From CBDBJK01 sp965206395 (lineage in GTDB: Bacteria; Chloroflexota; Dehalococcoidia; Lucifugimonadales; CATOSD01), in NCBI GenBank assembly GCA_965206395.1, contig CBDBJK010000033.1, positions 1-64,000 on the forward strand: a stretch of DNA of 64,000 nucleotides, given 5' to 3'. The position numbers and the translations under genes were made by a program. Below are positions 26,263 to 34,997 of the stretch, one piece after another (the first letter of the stretch is position 1; every line of letters starts with the position of its first letter). The notes below the pieces were generated by a model. That model had not been told where the DNA came from and ran no database searches. It saw only the letters and a program-made list of their open reading frames with translations.

Positions 26263-26984
26263 GACAATGGTGTTGTGACGGAAGCGATGAGGATGAGATC
26301 GAGGTTGAGCAAAACGCAATACAACCAGCAATAACGATAGCACCGCCCTTAGCTGGACATCCCTCGGCATCCCTCGAATATGCGAGCCACGGCGCGAGCG
26401 ACCAGGGGCAGACTTTTGATGGCAGAGTAACAGGACTGACGAATGCCCGACGCTTGCGGATGGCGCTTCTGATGGTCGGGATACTGACCCTGTCAATCCT
26501 GGTCGCAGGGGCCTTGATCTACTTCAGGGAGTATATGTTGCGCATGGGCAACTGGGGCTACCTCGGCGTTTTTGCTGCTGAGATGGGCAACAGCGCCGCG
26601 ATAATCATCCCTACTCCAGGCCCCATCCTTACGCTAACGATGGCCTCTATTCTCAACCCTGTTCTGGTGGGACTCATAGGCGGGATTGGCGCTTCCTTGG
26701 GAGAGTTGTTCGGTTACGTTATTGGCGCATCAGGCCGCAAAGCGCTTGAAGGCAGTCGCATTCACGACCGGTTGCAGGCTCTGCCTAAGCACAGAATCGG
26801 GCGGACGCTATTTCTGTTCGCCGCTTTGCCGATGCCATTTGATGTCGCTGGCATATGGGCTGGGGCCATCCACTACTCGCCCCGACGCTTCATGCTCTAC
26901 GTGACTGCGGGCAAAATCATAAAAGTCACCTCTTTTGCCTTCATTGGCTATTATGGCATTGGCAGGCTGCTCGGCTCACTCTGA
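26263..26984 (+). pseudogene. VTT (DedA/SNARE-associated)-type membrane protein, 5' truncated by IS3
   Basis: The frame is open from the IS edge to the stop at 26984. It encodes an acidic lead (DGSDEDEIEVEQNAIQP), a spacer and then a membrane domain (ALLMVGILTLSILVAGALIY). The VTT core is AAIIIPTPGPILTLTMASIL, IGGIGASLGELFGYVIGASG and RTLFLFAALPMPFDVAGIWA. The family contributes to lipid or small-molecule transport across membranes. The original start is lost. Translation could still begin at TTG 26454 or ATG 26460 and give the complete VTT domain, so the gene may be partly functional. Confidence 0.75.
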
Positions 26985-27004
26985 TAACGTCAAATCCGCT
27001 AGCT

Positions 27005-27414
27005 GTGGCAGGTGGCGATGAGGCCCGGCCAGCGTCGGAAGCTGGAGCCTGGGAGCCCTGAGGCGGTGTCGGAGAAGCGCAAAGCGTCGGTCAGAGCTAA
27101 GGTGGAGCATCCGTTCCTGTACATCAAGCGGCACTTCGGCTACGCCAAGGTCCGCTACAGGGGGCTGTCCAAGAACACGCAGCGGCTGATGACGCTGCTG
27201 GGGTTTGCCAACTTGATGAGGGCCGAACAGTACCTGGCGGCGTGAGACCTTGTATAAGTGCGCCCAAAATCAGGGCTAAGGGCGGCGAAAGGCCCTGTCA
27301 GGGCCGGTTGTAGGCCGACAATAACCCTCACCACGGTGCCATGAGGCAATTTAACGCCCCCAAAACCACTCCGGTCAACTCGGCCCAGCCTGAAGCCGAT
27401 TGTTCAGAGCATCC
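27005..27414 (+). mobile_element. 5'-truncated IS5-family element (type A)
   Basis: Identical to the last 410 bp of the element at 5296-6492. It contains the transposase C-terminus (codons up to 27245) and an intact right end followed by CTAG. The left two thirds are missing. CTAG also occurs at 26999-27002, just before the truncated edge, so this may be an insertion whose left part was later deleted. Confidence 0.92.
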
Positions 27415-28244
27415 CTAGCTGCCAAACTTTTTGCGCACTTGTCCTTGCTGTGACTTCGGTGGAGATTATAGGCTCAGCCCCAGCCCTACGAGAGCGCTGC
27501 CTTGCCCAAATTTTAGAGGCAGATGAGGTCTCTCATAATGGCAGAGCACTGAGTATCAAGACACCCAGAGTAAGGACAGTCATCAAGCTAAATGCATAAA
27601 AAGATGAAACAAACAGGAATGATTCTCGTGCGAAGGCATGCCAAATTGAATCTGAGTTGAATTCAGGTTTGTTGCGCGCGATTTCGGCAATATTGCTCCG
27701 CATAGGCTCAGGTAAATCTCCCAAAAGATGATAATCGAAGTAGGAGAATGGTGACCTGAAGGGAGGGTTTTCTAGAAAATCTTGCAGAGTCTGAAAGGCT
27801 AACCTGGACGGGCCACTACGTTTCATCTCTTCAACTTGCTCTTGATTCTGGATCATCCATTGCCTAACCTGCTTTTCAAATCTGCTGTGTGCAGAGGATA
27901 CGCGCCACTTGTTGAAAGGCCAAACCATAAGTGGACCCGACACAATGACCAAGATCCCTGCAGACGATAATACAATACCCGTGATCTTTCCGACTAGTGA
28001 TAGAGTTGGCGGTAGTAGCCTATTGATGTAGCTCTCTGTCGCCTCTACTTGTTCTAAGGGTGAGGGTCTCCGGAATATGACTTCTCCATCGATAATTGGC
28101 CTTCCTTTGACCGAAGGTAATGGGGGTTGCTCCAAGGGCCTCTCTGAAGCAACGTAGAAGGACGCTACCATACCTTCGCCAGGCCGCCATTGGCCGAATC
28201 TTAAACTGAAATCGAGGTTACCTTCACTAGGTTGTGTTGACATT

Positions 28245-29027
28245 TCATCTGAGCCATATGAGAGCACCGACGAAGTTCAAGAATCCCAGGAAACGCGATG
28301 ACAGCTTGTCAAAGCGAGAGAAGATATGCCGGTAGTGCTTGATCTTGTTGATGAAACACTCCACAAGGTGGCGCTCTCGGTAAAGGTACTCATCATACTC
28401 TCGTGGCGTCTTTCGATTTGACCGAGGTGGAATCACAGGTAACGCGCCCCTGCCCAGGATGCATTGGAGAAAATCCATCGAATCGTATCCCTTATCAGCA
28501 ATCACATGCTCGGTTTCGAAATCAGCTATCAATGCCTGTGCCTGGGTGATGTCGTGACGTTGACCTGCTGTGAGCTCAAAGCGCAACGGGTTGCCCAATC
28601 CATCCACGCTCACGTGGATCTTGGTACTGAACCCGCCTCGGCTCCGGCCAAGAGCTTGGGCCGATTGGCCACCGTTTTTTTGGAGGCTCCAGCAGCACAG
28701 GGATGAGCGCGAACCACAGTGCTATCACAGTGCTATCACAGTGCTATCAATGATGACATGCTCCATATCGGGGTCTTGCACAAAATGCTGATGCATTCGT
28801 TCCCATACACCCTTTTCACACCAGCGTGCGAAGCGCTTATATACGCTGTTCCAGTGACCGTAGTGCTCAGGCAGCAGTCTCCAAGGAGCACCACTTCGTG
28901 CCATCCACAGGATGGCCTCGACGTAGCGCCTGCAATCGTCCTCCTCTCCAACGTAGAGGTCTGGGCATGGGCGCAGAAATTCAAGGATTTTCGACCATTG
29001 TTCATTGCGTAATTCAGTCGTTGACAT
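28245..29027 (-). pseudogene. IS1031-like transposase broken by 11-bp tandem repeats (copy 1)
   Basis: The N-terminal part (TTELRNEQWSKILEFLRPCP, ILWMARSGAPWRLLPEHYG, EHVIIDSTV) and the C-terminal part (SVDGLGNPLRFELTAGQRHD, VIADKGYDS, IPPRSNRKTPREYDEYLYRE) are in different frames. Family members read IDSTVVRAH across the first catalytic Asp. Here an 11-bp unit is present three times (28715-28747), shifting the frame and adding a stop right after the first Asp. Confidence 0.88.
28715..28747. repeat. 11-bp tandem repeat, three units
   Basis: CACAGTGCTAT three times in a row within the transposase gene of the type D IS. The other copy has four units. Confidence 0.97.
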
Positions 29028-29110
29028 GTATCCATTATGCACCAAATGTCAACACAACCTAGATTCACCGATCGTTGCTCCAGTTTGATTCTCTTCTTCT
29101 TCAAAATTAA

Positions 29111-29990
29111 GAGCGTCTAACAAAACCATTATTGGAACAGAAAGCGAGAGCAGATGATGGCACAACCTATGGCCAAGAAAGCCTCATGTATGTCTGCCCT
29201 GCGCTCATATCGAACCCGTAAGCGTCGGAACTGATGAAGCCAACTCAGGCTTCTCTCAACCACCCATCTATGCACACCCAACCCGCTGCCATGCGGCTCA
29301 CCTCGCTTGGCCAGCAGCGGCCAGATATGTCGCTTCTTCAACTCCTTGCGAACAGGCTCAGAGTCATACCCTCTGTCTCCCTGCGCCTGAAGAGGACGCT
29401 TGCGAGGCCTGCCTCGCTTGCCCTTGACAGCAGGTATGGCATCCACCAACTCAAGGGCTTGGGTGACATCGTGAGCGTTCGCGCCAGTCAACCTGACCGC
29501 CAGTGGAATGCCCTGGGCATCGGTTATGATATGATGCTTGCTACCCGCCTTCGCCCTGTCCGTGGGGTTGGGGCCTGTTTTCTGCCCCCAAAAACTGCTC
29601 GCACTGAAGCACTGTCCAGCACTGCGCGAGTCCAGTCTATGCGCTCAGCTGCTTGCAGGCGCTCAAGGCATACCAAGTGGATGCGCTCCCAGACTCCCGA
29701 CTGGTGCCAATCTCTGAGGCGCCTCCAGCAGGTCATCCCACTGCCACAGTCCATCTCCTTGGGTAGGTCTTCCCAGCCAATGCCTGTCTTTAGCACGAAC
29801 AGTATCCCACTTAGGACCTGTCTGTCAGGTATCCTGGGCCTTCCTCCTTTCGGCTTCGGTGGTTGTGGCGGCAGTAAAGGTTGCACCAGTTCCCAGAATT
29901 CATCGCTTACAAGGGGCTTAGACATTAGGTCATCCTCCTCCAGAGAATGTCCAGATTCTAACCCCTTTTATTAGGTTTTGTTAGACGCTC
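29111..29990 (-). mobile_element. IS427-like IS5-family element (type B), copy 2
   Basis: 880 bp, inverted relative to copy 1, with the same ends. The flanks are TAA on the left and TTA on the right, so the duplication is either the 2-bp TA or a 3-bp one with a later change. It splits the unknown membrane protein gene. Confidence 0.93.
29129..29925 (-). CDS. IS427-like transposase made by -1 frameshift (copy 2)
   Basis: Same two-frame organisation as copy 1, joining at the TTTTTGGGGG run. One residue differs (LKTGIGWEDLP versus LKAGIGWEDLP). Confidence 0.9.
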
Positions 29991-30412
29991 TTAGTATCTC
30001 CACCCCTTCTGGAAACTGGAAATCAATCTTATCTCCAAGGACGTCCGATTGGCTGCCTTCACCGACCAGTGTTTGGTTACCGGTGTTCACAATGGAGATC
30101 TTAACCTTCCACAAGTGAGCTACAGGTTCTCTAAAGTAGGTGTAATTTCCCTGCAATCCCGTTATATCTGGCTGTATCGTTAGATTATCATTGGATATAG
30201 CCTGCAACGTCAACTCAGGCTTGCTTTGACCTGTTGAGAAAAAAAAGAACGAAAGGACGATACCTACAACTGCTATTATGAAACTAACATAGGTGATCAG
30301 CGCTAATGACGATGCAGATCGCCATCTCGCGGGTGGCCTTTGTTGGGGGCTACTCGGTGTACTCAACATAGACATGGGTCGCTCCGACATTAATATCTGT
30401 AGGCGTGATTCA

Positions 30413-30610
30413 CTACAGTGGTAGTATGATACCTTTGCCTCTATATCTTGACAACTCCCGTGCAATCAGCTGCGAAACTCTGCCCGTAAGAACCCTTGTG
30501 TGTGTTAAATACAACATGTCATCTCGCCCGAACCTCAGTGCCACGGACAAACCTTGGACATGAAGGATGGCTTCCTCCCCAACTTTGACTTTGCTCAGAT
30601 CAAATAGCAC
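30413..30610 (-). CDS. Hypothetical small protein
   Basis: A 65-residue frame, MLFDLSKVKVGEEAILHVQG onward, ending SRYRGKGIILPL. It is mixed hydrophobic and basic with no signal peptide. It sits 23 bp upstream of the IS-split membrane protein gene on the same strand and reads like a true protein, but I recognise no family. Confidence 0.5.
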   Translation of the reverse strand: MLFDLSKVKVGEEAILHVQGLSVALRFGRDDMLYLTHTRVLTGRVSQLIARELSRYRGKGIILPL

Positions 30611-30691
30611 CTAATTCCGGGGTACCGCCTATGTAGCTTTAGTAGTGACAAATTCCTATCCAGCTTCTCATGTTGGAGACGTGAACAATTT

Positions 30692-31918
30692 TCAGGCGGG
30701 CAATGTCGCGTGAATCAGCTTATAGCTATGATATCGGCTAACAGCGATAGACCCGTTTGCCTCCGCGGACTGTACAGCACAGTCTGGTTCGTTGATATGT
30801 GAGCAATCGTTGAATCGGCAGCCCGCCGACAACAAAGCAATTTCAGGGAAAAAGCTTGCAAGCTCGTGACGACGCAGGCCGCTCAATCCAAATTCACGTA
30901 TGCCCGGCGTATCGACGACGTATCCACCCTCATTGAGGCGCAATAGCACGGCTTGCGTCGTCGTATGCTTGCCTTCGCCGCTGTGTTCGTTCACTTCGCC
31001 AGTCCGTAGTTGTAACCCGGGCTGTATGGCAGTTAGCAGAGAGGACTTACCCGTGCCGGATAGACCGGCCACTACTGTTGAGTGATCGCGCAAGATGGTG
31101 CGCAACTCGTCTATGCCTTCGTTGGCGCGCGCGCTCGTCATCACGAGCCGGTATCCCAACGTTCGATATGGTTGGAATGTGGCCTCAAGGACCGCTTCAT
31201 CTTCGACGAGGTCGGTTTTGTTGACACAGATGATGGGCGAAAGGTAGTTGCGCTCTGCGGCGATGAGGTAACGGTCGATAAGCTCCAGCCAGATGTTCGG
31301 CTCGCGCCACGAAGAAACGATCAGCAATTGTTCGACATTTGCGGCGATCACCTGACGCCGATGGCTGCGGAAGACATCGGGGCGGGTCAAGGCGCTACGG
31401 CGCGGCAAGACGGCCTCGACGACGCCACGGCCTGCGCCGTCCTCGCTGACAACGACCTCGTCGCCGACCGCGATCATGTTGGTGTATCCGCTCTCCAGCG
31501 ATGTAATCGTCCCGCGTATGCTGCATGACAAGGTTGAGCCATTAAGGTCTACGATGCACAGTCCTGCGCTCACCGAAATTACAAGGCCGTTCAATCCCTC
31601 CGTTGTCAGGGAGCCTACCTCAAGCGCGTCTGTCGCAGTGTCATAAGGGCCAAAGGCGCCCCGCTCAAGTTCTCGGCGACGGTCACGTTCATCGAGAGGC
31701 ATGATTCGCTCATGTTGAAGGTAATCGAGGCCGTCCGAATCGTCCATGTCATTGAACGGGGTGTTCTTATTTCGAGGACCTTTTGATTTAATGTTGCGTT
31801 TCATTTTTTTGCGCGCCGATTGCAGCTGTTGACGGCGCGTTCCCTTTTTCTGACCCTGCAGAAACTTATCAATCTGTTCCGACGAATGCTTTGCAGAGCC
31901 TTCTTCTTGATGATTCAA
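30692..31918 (-). CDS. rsgA: Ribosome small subunit-dependent GTPase A
   Basis: Circularly permuted GTPase that helps 30S maturation. An OB-fold region (VSAGLCIVDLNGSTLSCSIRG) is followed by the permuted motifs G4 CVNKTDL, G5 TSARANEGID, G1 GLSGTGKSSLL, G2/Thr region GKHTTTQAV and G3 VDTPGIREFGL. A C-terminal zinc knuckle (CRFNDCSHINEPDC) follows. At about 408 residues it is longer than usual (300-350) because of a basic, Lys/Gln-rich N-terminal extension. GGAGG with 9-base spacing favours TTG 31918; a GTG at 31936 would add six residues. A terminator and a small ORF lie just upstream. Confidence 0.95.
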   Translation of the reverse strand: MNHQEEGSAKHSSEQIDKFLQGQKKGTRRQQLQSARKKMKRNIKSKGPRNKNTPFNDMDDSDGLDYLQHERIMPLDERDRRRELERGAFGPYDTATDALEVGSLTTEGLNGLVISVSAGLCIVDLNGSTLSCSIRGTITSLESGYTNMIAVGDEVVVSEDGAGRGVVEAVLPRRSALTRPDVFRSHRRQVIAANVEQLLIVSSWREPNIWLELIDRYLIAAERNYLSPIICVNKTDLVEDEAVLEATFQPYRTLGYRLVMTSARANEGIDELRTILRDHSTVVAGLSGTGKSSLLTAIQPGLQLRTGEVNEHSGEGKHTTTQAVLLRLNEGGYVVDTPGIREFGLSGLRRHELASFFPEIALLSAGCRFNDCSHINEPDCAVQSAEANGSIAVSRYHSYKLIHATLPA

Positions 31919-31949
31919 TTTCAAATTCCTCCGCACCTCGCAAGGCTAT

Positions 31950-31991
31950 AAAAACAAAAACGGCCATGAATCGATGTTGACTCATGGCCGT
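31950..31991 (-). terminator. Strong intrinsic terminator upstream of rsgA
   Basis: On the minus strand ACGGCCATGA (31982-31991) pairs perfectly with TCATGGCCGT (31960-31969), followed by TTTTTGTTTTT (31950-31960). It lies between the 25-codon ORF at 32117 and rsgA. A second GGCCATGA-like arm at 32068-32077 upstream could pair alternatively. Confidence 0.85.
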
Positions 31992-32116
31992 AAGCATTGG
32001 GCAATAGAAAGCGGCTAATTTATCGCATAAAGGAAAAAGCCATGCGTGGCGAGACTTTACTGCCAACTCATGGCCTGAAACAGGTACGAGCTAATTCTCT
32101 TGTAGGTTGAGAAGAA

Positions 32117-32194
32117 CTAAAAGCTCCATCCATTATGAGCATGGTAAGCAAAGTCGTTTTGGCAAACAAGTTCTGTAAGCTGAATTCGGGCCAT
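32117..32194 (-). CDS. Candidate 25-residue small protein or leader peptide
   Basis: ATG at 32194 has a perfect TAGGAGG upstream (TTTTAGGAGGTAAGTA-ATG). The frame of 25 codons begins MARIQLTELVCQNDF, ends in an aromatic/polar tail (HNGWSF) and stops with TAG. About 125 bases later an intrinsic terminator ends the putative transcript, then rsgA begins. It could be an independent small protein or a leader ORF controlling rsgA by attenuation. Evidence is the ribosome site and the layout only. Confidence 0.45.
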   Translation of the reverse strand: MARIQLTELVCQNDFAYHAHNGWSF

Positions 32195-32427
32195 ATTACT
32201 TACCTCCTAAAACTCAATCTGGATAGCATAGCCGCAACATACGGCTTTACCTCATCCAGGATTATACACAATAAATTCGATGATTCCAATACATTCGTTT
32301 CGGATTAAAAAAGAGAAGTAGAGGCATAGCATGCCGTGCCTCTACATTATGCGTAACCTGTCACTTGCGGATGAAGTCGCGGTTGGGCTAGAAGGGTTGA
32401 CCGAGGAGTGGATTGCGATTCGGTCAC

Positions 32428-32655
32428 TCAATCAGCGGCGTAAATCTCTCTGTACAGAATGGTCACCATGTCCTTTTCCGTAAGATCGAACGAGCCACCT
32501 ATGTCAAATAGCTCTTGCATACGGTAAAGCTTGTCGGCGTCCTCGCGCTCGTCTATGATCTCTCCTCCAATCAACACTCGCTCGGCATACTCCTTCAAGG
32601 TTGCGAGGTGTTGGAAGAATAGCTCTATGCTATCTGTCGAAGTGGGGAAAGCCAT
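32428..32655 (-). CDS. Hypothetical small protein
   Basis: 75 residues from ATG 32655, with CAGGAGAGG upstream. The sequence MAFPTSTDSIELFFQHLATL continues with ERVLIGGEIIDEREDADKLY and ends ILYREIYAAD. Predicted acidic, helical and cytosolic. No family recognised. A longer upstream extension of the frame lacks a ribosome site. Confidence 0.55.
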   Translation of the reverse strand: MAFPTSTDSIELFFQHLATLKEYAERVLIGGEIIDEREDADKLYRMQELFDIGGSFDLTEKDMVTILYREIYAAD

Positions 32656-32766
32656 GACGAACCTCTCCTGTGTCAATCTGATATATCTGGCTTCCAGCTT
32701 CAAATGCTCAGGAATAACAACCTGGCAGAAGACATGGTTTACCAACATTAGCCATACGGTTGGCAA

Positions 32767-33177
32767 TCCATATTTCCGCGGAAGCGCGCATATGTTAAGG
32801 ACTCAGAGCATCCCCATGACCGCATATTCATGCCTCAACCTACCTGAATTGAATGAATCTGACGATTCGTAGGAAGATTCTGATGTCTTTAGGGTTAATG
32901 ATAACCGCAGAGAGGGAACATTCAGGGGAACATTCGATTCCATCAAAGGGACACTATGGGGAAATGTTGTGAACAGACGGTGACACGCTCGTTAGGAAAA
33001 GCTTTGTATGCCATTGCGTGGCCTATAAACTGAATGCATTCCATTAGAAAGACAGCTAAATCCGTTGGAATGCTTCATAATATAGGTGAAATGGAACTAG
33101 TAAGTGTGATATATTGAATAGACAACATAAGGAATTTGACGTCGCTTGAACAAAGCCGCCGATATTACTGGGAAATG
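32767..33177. other. Non-coding stretch before the Lrp-family gene
   Basis: About 400 AT-rich bases without a supportable gene, RNA or repeat. It ends at the promoter of the regulator at 33242. Confidence 0.5.
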
Positions 33178-33206
33178 TTGACAGATTTCGTAGAAACAGA
33201 TATAAT
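33178..33206 (+). promoter_or_regulatory. Perfect-consensus sigma70-type promoter
   Basis: TTGACA (33178-33183), exactly 17 bases, TATAAT (33201-33206). Transcription would start near 33213, about 29 bases before the regulator's ATG, with AAGGA in between. Confidence 0.85.
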
Positions 33207-33241
33207 TCGGGCCGATATCACTTATAAAGGATGTAAATTCG

Positions 33242-33697
33242 ATGGATAATTTAGATCTCAAGATAATTTCACTTCTTCAAGAAGACGGGACGGCTACCAA
33301 CGCTGGAATTGCCAGGAAGGTTGGCGTCAGTGAAGAGACCGTTCGCCGCCGCCTCAAACGGTTGATTCAGGAAGAGTATATAAAGGTTGTGGCTTTGCCT
33401 GACCCAGCCAAGCTGGGCTATGAGTCAGAGGTGCTGATAGGTATTCAGGTTGCCGCCGCTAAGGTAGACGAGGTCGCCGATGCGTTGGCTGAGATGGACG
33501 AGGTTAACTGGGTCTCGATCACCACTGGTTCATATGACGTGTTCGCCTGGGCAACACTTCGGACTTCAGAGGCGTTGAGCATATTCCTGCGGACTAAGGT
33601 AGGGACAATCTCTGGCGTAAACAAGATGGAAACCTTTATCAACCTTGCCATCAAGAAGCGGCGATCAGGAAAAGTATATAACGGAGTAGCTATCTAG
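33242..33697 (+). CDS. Lrp/AsnC-family transcriptional regulator
   Basis: A 151-residue DNA-binding regulator. The N-terminal winged helix is DNLDLKIISLLQEDGTATNA and GIARKVGVSEETVRRRLKRL; the C-terminal RAM ligand-binding domain (VLIGIQVAAAKVDEVADALA, VNWVSITTGSYDVFAWATLR) follows. The family senses amino acids or related effectors and oligomerises on DNA. It has a full-consensus promoter. No operator could be identified with confidence. The target genes are not evident from context. Confidence 0.93.
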   Translation: MDNLDLKIISLLQEDGTATNAGIARKVGVSEETVRRRLKRLIQEEYIKVVALPDPAKLGYESEVLIGIQVAAAKVDEVADALAEMDEVNWVSITTGSYDVFAWATLRTSEALSIFLRTKVGTISGVNKMETFINLAIKKRRSGKVYNGVAI

Positions 33698-33783
33698 GTT
33701 GGATTTATTCCAAGGCTTCATGACTGCCTTTATAGGTGTCACGGAATTAGACTTCACTCGGCAAGAAGTGGGGCTTCCAAGGA

Positions 33784-33822
33784 TAAAAAACAAAAGGCGG
33801 CCTCCCAATCGGGAGCGCTGCC
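33784..33822 (-). terminator. Terminator of the PAS-kinase-receiver gene
   Basis: On the minus strand an imperfect GC stem (GGCAGCGCTCCC / GGGAGGCCGCC, 33796-33822) runs into TTTTGTTTTTT (33784-33794), just after the stop at 33844. It may also slow transcripts from the Lrp gene. Confidence 0.65.
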
Positions 33823-34997
33823 TCGTTGTGTCTTAAGCCCGGTTCAGCGTTGATGTTCTACGCGTGTATCATGCAATCTCACTGCCTTCGCTATCACGTT
33901 CTTCACCTCCTCGATGTCAACGGGCTTTTGAAGCCAGTAGTCGAACGATAATAGCCGCAGATCGGCGTCCCCTAATCCCCAACCCGTAATCAGCACGGTA
34001 ACCAGAGAGGGGGCTAACTGCTTCATTTTCTGCGCTACCTGGTCTCCAGGCATAGTGGGTAATCCCAGATCAATCAACGCCACGTCAAAAGAGTCCTGTG
34101 CGAGCTTTGCCAGGCCGTCCTCTCCGCTAATCGACGAGCCTACCTCATGGTCTGAGGACAGCAAATCGGATAGCACGTTGCAGACCATCTCGTCATCCTC
34201 GACGATGAGAACCCTGCCTCGACGCCCTCCGCTGGCTTGCGTAATCTCCTCTTTCTGCGCCTCTGGGCCTGTCCAAACAGGAAGCCGTATGGTGAACACC
34301 GTATTTTCTCCCGGCGCAGTTTCCACATCGACGAAGCCTCCCCATCGGCTTATCGTGCTGTAGACTGTAAACAATCCAAGCCCAATAACTCCGTCAGTTC
34401 GCCGATTGAAAAACGGCTCGAATATGCGCTTGCACGTCTCTTCGTCCATCCCGGTTCCTGTGTCTCGCACGGTGAGTCGAACGTGGCCCTCCACCACCTG
34501 AGTGCCGATAGTAATTGTGCCGCCCTCGGGCATCGCGTCAACGGCGTTCAACAGCAGATTGATCAGGATTTTGCGCAAACCAGATGAAGTCCCTCGTATG
34601 GCAGGGACCTCTGCTAGTTGCGTCACCACCTCGATTGAGACTCCAATAGACTCCGGCTCATCCTTCCACCGAGGTTGCGCGACAAGCACGGCTTCCTTCA
34701 CCACTTCATTAATGGATACCGAGCGTATGTCGCCCTCTTCTTCCGTTTGTACCGCTTGATAAAGCCCCTGTACCAAATCTCTAGCTCGTGACGCGGAATC
34801 GATGATTCTCTCTGCCCATCTTAGAATCTGAGGGTCGTCAGATGACCTTTGAATGAGTTGCGCAGGCCCCAGCACACTGACAAGGATGTTGTTCAGATTG
34901 TGGCTGAATCCCCCGGCCATCTCTCCCAGAGCGCGCAGCCTCTCTAGTCTGACCAGCTCCTTCTCGGTGTGCTTGCGCTCGGTTGCGTCGCGGACTA

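Larger units (their letters stand above)
28231..29058 (-). mobile_element. IS1031-like IS5-family element (type D), copy 1
   Basis: 828 bp with ends GTTGTGTTGACA and TGTCAACACAAC, flanked by CTAG on both sides (28227-28230 and 29059-29062). CTAG is palindromic, so the true duplication could be 2-4 bp. It carries three tandem 11-bp units in its transposase; copy 2 at 42583-43421 has four and is 839 bp. Confidence 0.93.
27533..30390 (-). pseudogene. Unknown membrane protein interrupted by two different ISs
   Basis: Three pieces on the minus strand rebuild one gene. 30390-29992 encodes a Ser/Pro-rich lead, a membrane helix (ITYVSFIIAVVGIVLSFFFF) and an extracytoplasmic part ending FPEGVEIL. 29110-29062 encodes EEEENQTGATIGES, and 28230-27533 continues SSEGNLDFSLRFGQWRPGEG to a C-terminal part with helices GIVLSSAGILVIVSGPLMVW and FYAFSLMTVLTLGVLILSAL. 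The second and third pieces join in frame across CTAG. The first junction is in frame if AA is kept at the target. I recognise no family. The upstream small gene at 30413 is probably in the same operon. Confidence 0.65.

Noticed and set aside
31950..32194. tRNA or other known structured RNA upstream of rsgA
   Set aside because: No cloverleaf or known riboswitch core; the structure is explained by a terminator hairpin.
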